From Pleurotus djamor (taxonomy: Eukaryota; Basidiomycota; Agaricomycetes; Agaricales; Pleurotaceae), in assembly GCA_029747585.1 (NCBI GenBank), contig JAPEVF010000088.1, positions 1-64,000 on the forward strand: a stretch of DNA of 64,000 bases, given 5' to 3'. Positions 58,201-64,000 of the stretch are shown in pieces; within the stretch, counting starts at the first letter, position 1; every line of letters begins with the position of its first letter. Position numbers and translations under genes: made by a program. The notes below the pieces were generated by a model. It saw only the letters and a program-made list of their open reading frames with translations. It was not told the origin of the DNA and did no database searches.

Positions 58201-60430
58201 ACCGCTGAGATATACTGAGAAGCGCAGGATAGACAGAGATTCAAAAGACCAAGCAAGAGTTTTGGAAGAAGCAGCGGGAGTCAAGGGACACTAGAGTGTC
58301 TGGCAGCAATACCGAAGAATGTCAGACCAAGGCAGAGGCAGGCGAGGCGGGCGCCGAGAGGATAGTCTGTCGAGCCTTGGCGTAGTTTGGAAGTATTTTG
58401 AGGGGCGTAAAAGAGGATCAAGAAGACAGAGGGCGACGAAGCAAACGATGTTGGAGAGGAATGAGGGGAAGAGGAAAGAGGGTGATGGAAAACTTGACAG
58501 AATCTGTTGAGAATCTGTCGACACCAAGTCCAATTCAAACTCCGCTCAAGCTGCCGTTTTTGGACCATGACCATGACCATCGTTCGCTGGCCTCGGCGTT
58601 CCATGGTCCCATACGCCCTGGGATACTATGAATTCTTGCTCTTTTGACTGTTATCAATGTTTTACAACCTTCAACAAGTCAAAGCTGCCGGAAAGTAAAG
58701 CTGGACCGTCGCCGCACCTCGACCATCTCTTTCTATCGATCTCCGATTCCTATCGTGCAGTCCTTCCAGCTGCTTCGCAACCATACGACCAAGTCCGAAT
58801 TGCTCTACTACACTATCTTGTCGCTTCGAACCGACAGCCTTATTTTTATCGTTACTCAGACCAATCAACCCCAGATTCGGTGCGGGGCCTCATGCTAGGC
58901 CGCCCGGAATCGGCGTTGTTGGTCAACCTACGCGTTGAACTGTTTTTCGACTTTGTCATGAACACCTTCTGGCTTTGGCGCCGTGGTTGACGGAATACCT
59001 TGGACAACTCCGACAGAATTTGGGAAAGGTCTAGTCTCCCGACCCTCCTTCTCGCATCATCATGGCAATGCCATTGCCTACTTGAATTCTTCGAACTAGT
59101 CAGTCATATTCTCTCTCTTCCTTTTTCGGTGATTTGCAATTACGGCGTTCTCATATAGATTTACATCTAGGAACAATACACACGGTCTTGACCATCGCCT
59201 CGGAGTTGCTCTTCCAAGGCTAGTCCGTTGCACACCAACCTATCCCTCTCCCTCTACGACTAGTACATACCCATCGCGTCGTAGGTTTATCGGCCTGTTG
59301 GTTCCAGTTGTATTCGTGTTAGAGAAAGTCACACCGAATAAACCTTTGTCGCACATCCCGTCTCTGTCGACTTGGTACCACTGGTCCCGGTGGTACCCAT
59401 CGAGCCGCAAGCTGGTTGTCAAGCATCTCGCGATCTGGGCTGTGCTTCGGCACTCTCCGACCGAGCAACCAGGCGTATGTCGCCGCCGTAATGATATACT
59501 GGTGGATCATGATGAGAAGACACAAGGCAGTTCCTGGCGCTGACACTGCGCAGCGATCGCAACCATATATTGATTCAGTCTGTGCTTCTTGACAAGCTCA
59601 AGAAGCAAGAGAAGCCCCCTCTAGCTCAGGAACAAATTTGCACCCACATGTCAAGTAAGTTTAAAATTTATTCTTGTTGAATTTCGAACATATCCTCATC
59701 ATTGATTATGTTTGTGTTCCAAAGCAGCAACAAACAAGGTCAAGGTATAAAAGCCTGTACCAGCCGGTGACCCATCTCCCCATCCCTCCATTATGCTCCG
59801 ACCATATCCCACCTTTTCTCGCCATACCAACACAGCACCATGTCTTCGCCTCCATCCCCCTCCCCCTCTGTCTCTGCCGATGAGACCTCTGCATCACCTC
59901 GCTGCTCAACGTCAACTCTGCGTGTGGGCAACGACTCATTGTCCATCTACTCGCCGATGTACGATGCATAGTTGTCGGTCGACTTGGCTCAGCATCGCGG
60001 TTCCCGTCCATCAAGGGCCGTCGACCACGAACCCTGGCTCCAACCTACTTGTAAGTTCATCCGACTTCTCTCTTTGTAAAGACTGTCGCTTATCGTCTTG
60101 TTTTCTGGATAGGTTTTGGCCGCTTGGCACTTGTTCTTGGTCGTACTATCGCACTTTATCATGTAAGTCCGGTTTTGACTCTATTCATTCGCTTGAGCAT
60201 TAGCTAATTTGACCGTTGAACGTTGCAGTTACCATTGGCCTTGTCCAAGACTCATGTCGCGAGTGCGATGATTCGCGTTTCAGCGACATGTCACGGTAAG
60301 TTTTATTGTTGCTGCCGCTGTGCTTGACTTTACTGACCAACATTTCTCAGACTCTTCTTCCTCCGTTCTGTCTTTCCCTCTCGGCCGTTCGAGCAGACGC
60401 CGGGCTGATCTCGCTGATACCTCGCATGAC
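55271..60430. other. Gene-poor region, no convincing gene
   Basis: Over 5 kb without recognisable domains. The best frame, 58628-58990 (plus, ATG, 120 codons), has no known motif. A short plus-strand frame from 59839 (MSSPPSPSPSVSADETSASP) followed by GTACGA, GTAAGT and TAG/CAG signals up to 60300 might be the 5' end of a multi-exon transcript leading into the tandem repeats, but I cannot confirm coding. Confidence 0.35.
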
Positions 60431-61250
60431 CCTGCCATCCATGGGGGTGAGATCCGATTTGATGTGGGTGCAGAGAAGCATGTCGCTACGAATACACGAA
60501 TACGCCTTTCCCAATGTGAGATTCATCCCTGCATCCTCATTAATTTCTTTCTTACTCACTCTTCCCCAGTCTCTCGCACATGCTATCCGACTCGCGCAGA
60601 CTATACATACCAACCAACCACGCATGTCCTTCTACAACCTCGTACGTCTTCATTCACACCAGCCGTGTCACTTCTTTCGGTACTCATTCTTTTTCTTGAT
60701 CTTCAACAGGTTCATTTCCCCTACCATGCACGAAATCAGCCCACAGTTGTCGTAGTGCTCAGACAGATCGACTCTTGGAGGATTTTACATCCATATGGGG
60801 GGTGAGATCCCATTTGATGTGGGTGGGGAGGAGCGCGTCGCCACGGTCGTGCCTTTCCGTCGTTAATGTGAGTTCCATTCTTTCATCACCCTCACATTAT
60901 TTATCACTCACGGGCCATTCTTTTGTAGTCTCTCGCACGCACAATCATCTCAGGCCACTACACACAACACGCATCCTTCAATAACCTCGTATGTCTTCAT
61001 CAACCCTGACATGTCCTCTCCTACAATATTTACCATCTTCCTTTAGCTTCGAACGGACCCATTTCTCTGCCTTGCGCAAGCTCATAGCTGTTGCGGTGCT
61101 CAGAGAGGTCGACCTCGATCCCCCTGGGGGTGAGATCCGATTTGATGTGGGTGGAGAGGCATGGTATCGAGGTATGCTTGACCATTTCCCCATCAACCCG
61201 ACTCTGTCTTACTCATCTTCTGTCTCTTTTTGTAGTGTCTCAGTCCTTTG
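60431..61250 (+). repeat. Three diverged tandem units of about 330-355 bases
   Basis: A 28-base core containing GATCCGATTTGATGTGG recurs at 60443-60470, 60798-60825 (one mismatch) and 61126-61153. After each core comes a GTGAG-type donor, a CT-rich run and a CAG/TAG acceptor (the first two followed by TCTCTCGCAC), then CAACCTCGTA[C/T]GTCTTCAT. Before the second and third cores is GTGCTCAGA[C/G]AG. The units look like repeated exon-intron modules. In one frame the core reads GGEIRFDVG in units 1 and 3, but frames are not conserved throughout, so coding is doubtful. Confidence 0.6.
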
Positions 61251-61757
61251 ATCCTCGATCGCCCCATCGCCTACCATCATGTGTGTGCTACGTAACACCA
61301 TCATGTACGTCTTCCTCAACGATTAAACCAACATTGATTAGATACTGATTAAGTTGCTTCTACAGGAGCTTGCTTGCTTGCTTTGCAGAATCGCAGCCGC
61401 CGGTACTCATGCTCAAGCTCTATGATGTCACGCTCCGGTACTAGGTAAGTTACACAATCCTCCACTCCCTCAGAAAGATTAGTATCACTGACTCGGCTTG
61501 ATCAGAGTGTCGTGCGGATAAGGAACGTTTGCCCAAGGTCTATCCGACGTGTCCTTGACCCTTGCTGCCCGCCTTCAAGTTTCACGCTTCGTGTCACCCA
61601 CCGCTCGTTATCCATGCCTCATCCACCCTTGCTCATCCCCTTGGCATTACCTCGGTCGATTCCCACCACCATACCCATCCTTTCTCGTGTCGACACCCTG
61701 CCATCACCCTTTAGAACACCATTGCCTTCGATTCGGCGGCTCTTCCATCCCTTTGAT

Positions 61758-62491
61758 CTCGACTGCGCCACCAACCACTTGCTACCACACTCCTCCATCT
61801 CTCGCTCGATACACAACGTTTCTTCGATGCGTTGCGCAAGTTGATGGATCCCCTCACCCTCAATTGTGACCTCGATCGCGCCACCAACCACACATCTCTT
61901 GATCAACATCCCTCACTCCGTTTACCCACTCGCTCCGACTCTCGTGCATCTCAATGGATGCCTTCGACGCCTGTCACCGACCGTCGTTACTTTCCACACT
62001 CAATTTTGACCCGATCGCGCCACCAACCACCTGCTACCACACTACTCCATCCCTCACTCAATACACAACGTTTCCTCGGTGCATTGCGCACTGTCGCCAA
62101 CCTTCGGCCCTTCCTCCGTGTGGGTCTGGGTACGACATTGCCCCCCCTCAATCGCGATCTCGATTGCGCCACCAACCACCTCCACCTAAACCTCGGAGCC
62201 GCCGGTGTCTTATCACCTTGCTTTGGTGGTTTGATCATATCTCTCGTTGTAAGTCTTTACTCTCCCTGGTCACAAATACCATGCTTACCACCACCTTTGT
62301 ATAGCATGCCGGTTCCCGTCTCTCCAGGCTACGACATCGTGCTTCTCTCTCGCGCCAACGACTGTGATCCCGACTGCACCATCAACCACCCCATCATCCA
62401 GCCGGTCTCCAAGACCTTGTCCACGATACTCCTAGCAGCTTGATCAACCATTTCGCCAATCCCCCTTGGTCTCGAACGCGCCACCAACCAC
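61758..62491. repeat. Six copies of a ~20-base motif within 730 bases
   Basis: The motif CTCGATCGCGCCACCAACCA with small changes occurs at 61758-61778, 61871-61891, 62010-62030, 62159-62179, 62370-62389 and 62471-62491. Copies 1 and 3 continue with ~70 further shared bases (CTACCACACT...ACACAACGTTTC). Spacing is irregular (102-210 bases). The long open frame 61832-62443 is likely a by-product of C-rich repeats. Not a CRISPR: spacing is uneven and the host is eukaryotic. Confidence 0.65.
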
Positions 62492-62880
62492 TTCAAAGTG
62501 GTAAACCAGGCCACTCTTGCTCGGTTGACCGCAAGACACACACCGAAGACCTGTCAAAATGGGTCGCAAGTGCTTCTTTCCCCGATGATGTGACAGGGAT
62601 CGTCGCTGCATTAATCGCGATCGTGTCATGTCTTGTCCAATTCGGAGCCATGGTCAGTCTGTTTCCCTTGTGCTCGTACCCATTGCTCGGCTGACTTGCT
62701 CGTGTCGTTCTAGTTGACTTGCTTCATAACGACTGTGACTCATCCTTTTACGTAGCATAGTGTACTCTTCATGTCCGTAGATAGCGAATACACACCAGCG
62801 GAAACTAGGGGAGACCCNTTTTTTTCGCTGGCTACAGCCTACCTTCGGGAGGGGAAACCCTGTCAGTCTGAGGTGTTGGA

Positions 62881-64000
62881 ATGTATGGACTTGCACTCTT
62901 TTTCACGCTTTCCAGCCAATCACCGTCCTGCGCAATCTGCCGGTCCAATCATATCAAGACTGTTAACCTCCTTGACTCAAGGAACATTCAAATGACTTCC
63001 GTCGATGTAGTACGGTTTTGTGCCGACACTGCAAGGGACTCCCCGAACAGTAGACTCTGGTATTCGAAGCTGACTACTAACCCGACCATCTGGATTGGCG
63101 TCCGACCTGATACACTTACAAGCAACATCGCGCATGAAGCGTCACAATCAATTCTCGCACTCCTTGAGCAAAAGGGTATAACTGGCGTTGATATCGCTTT
63201 TCGTGAATCAACGGTGGAATTTCTCCAAGGTTCCAGCCGACCTGCTCTTTTACCTCCGTCTCGTGAGCATCTCCTCCAGAACTTTGCCGACAAGCTTTCC
63301 ACCTCCACGGGCCTTTCTATCACGGGTAGGGATATGACCGCGCAAGGCACACTGGGACCTTTCTTCGTGGACGGAAATCATCTTAACGCTATTACTGCTC
63401 GCCATGTCTTGTTTGATATCGACAACGAGCCGAATGAAGAATACTACTACCAAGGTTTGTGTCTCCCCCGCTTCCCTCCTAAAGTTTGCTTATGACCCAT
63501 ACTCAGAGTCGTCGCCCAAGCGAGAGGTCCTCGTGATGAGTGATGAAAAATTTGAGGATCTCCTTAGCTCAATTACCACCGAGCTCGATGACATGAACCG
63601 GGCGATCCAGGAGGACATGGACCAGCTCAAGAAGGAATTGGCGCATCCGAGACCTCAACAGGACGACTTTCGAATCCACGGATATTGGCGACCGACTCTC
63701 AAATCCCTCCGAATCGACATCAACTATCTTGAATCCCGCAAGTCTGAACTTGAGATCTTTCTCTTTAATCTCAAGAAGCTGTACGGCCCAAAGGAGAACC
63801 GTATCATCGGATATGTTCTGTGGTCTCCACCCTTGAACGCCACCGGGCCAGGCAGATACACCACGGACTTGTGCGTTGTCCGTCTTTACCGGGAGAAATT
63901 CAAGCATTTATTTGGGAATGGTTTCAACCTTGGTGCGCTGACAGTCTAACCCATCTCACCCCTTGGTATTCCGGCCGCTCATCCTTTGGGCATAGGTCCA
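62881..64000 (+). CDS. 5'-truncated duplicate of the protease-like gene, 3' end outside window
   Basis: From 62959 the sequence is nearly identical to 50995 onward. Exon equivalents are 62959-63454, 63507-63932 and 63996-64000 (continuing off the edge). NAITARHVLF (His) and YTTDLCVVRL (Asp) are kept; the GDSGS serine lies beyond the window. The copy has one extra codon (QGSSRPAL against QGRRPAL), a shorter intron (52 against 58 bases) and scattered substitutions, many in the coiled coil. The first two exons of the parent are absent: similarity stops at the intron acceptor. The frame is open upstream to ATG 62881, which would add 26 unrelated residues. It may therefore be a chimeric gene or a truncated pseudogene. 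Confidence 0.65.

Noticed and set aside
61832..62443. 203-codon frame through the 20-base repeats
   Set aside because: The repeat appears in more than one phase along the frame and the chain lacks any fold-like pattern; probably repeat-driven.
61758..62491. CRISPR-like array of short repeats
   Set aside because: Spacing ranges from 102 to 210 bases, repeats vary and the genome is eukaryotic.

Overview
This window is nuclear DNA from a filamentous fungus, most likely a basidiomycete of the Agaricomycetes. The support is genes broken by many 50-75 base introns with GT[A/G]NGT donors, small exons, and family content typical of mushrooms: two GT90/CAP10 glycosyltransferases, a fungal multi-pass membrane family, an MFS drug/polyamine-type carrier, an OPT peptide transporter and a large trypsin-fold-like family. 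There are no operons, no rRNA, no tRNA that I could find, and no CRISPR. I cannot name the species.

Left third (1-21 kb): the end of a small secreted protein gene, then about 3.3 kb without a supportable gene, a Ser/Thr/Asn-rich secreted protein (3.7-4.6 kb), a GT90 glycosyltransferase on the minus strand (5.3-7.3 kb), a multi-pass membrane protein (8.7-10.2 kb), a second GT90 in inverted orientation (11.6-13.8 kb), an F-box-like protein, a 7-bladed propeller lactonase-like protein and an MFS transporter. Bases 9.6-17.5 kb hold most of the N calls, so gene models there carry frame uncertainty. A 656-base inverted-repeat element rich in GTCTCCC/GGGAGAC lies at 20.2-20.85 kb.

Middle (21-36 kb), mostly housekeeping: oleate hydratase, then a co-directional minus-strand block of HymA/Mo25, Bub2 (TBC GTPase-activating protein), an inosine-uridine nucleoside hydrolase and the DEAD-box helicase Dbp3. 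Two more secreted Ser-rich proteins follow, one clearly paralogous to the 3.7-kb gene, with a weak three-exon hypothetical gene between them.

Right third (36-64 kb): a multi-pass membrane gene with a homopolymer frameshift, a decayed copy of the 8.7-kb membrane gene, a many-intron OPT transporter, URC4 (uracil catabolism, DUF1688), ORC5, and a trypsin-fold-like serine protease gene sharing a 147-base divergent promoter with ORC5. A gene-poor 10-kb stretch follows, made of purine or pyrimidine tracts and two tandem repeat families. The window ends inside a recent 5'-truncated duplicate of the protease-like gene.

Functional links are modest. URC4 and the nucleoside hydrolase both touch pyrimidine breakdown or salvage. 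HymA and Bub2 both belong to mitotic-exit/septation signalling. Dbp3 and ORC5 are essential-type housekeeping genes. The accessory layer (secreted proteins, GT90, protease-like and membrane genes) shows most of the duplication and decay. Exon models were spliced by eye using donor and acceptor motifs, phase consistency and remembered family conservation; none has been checked by computation.
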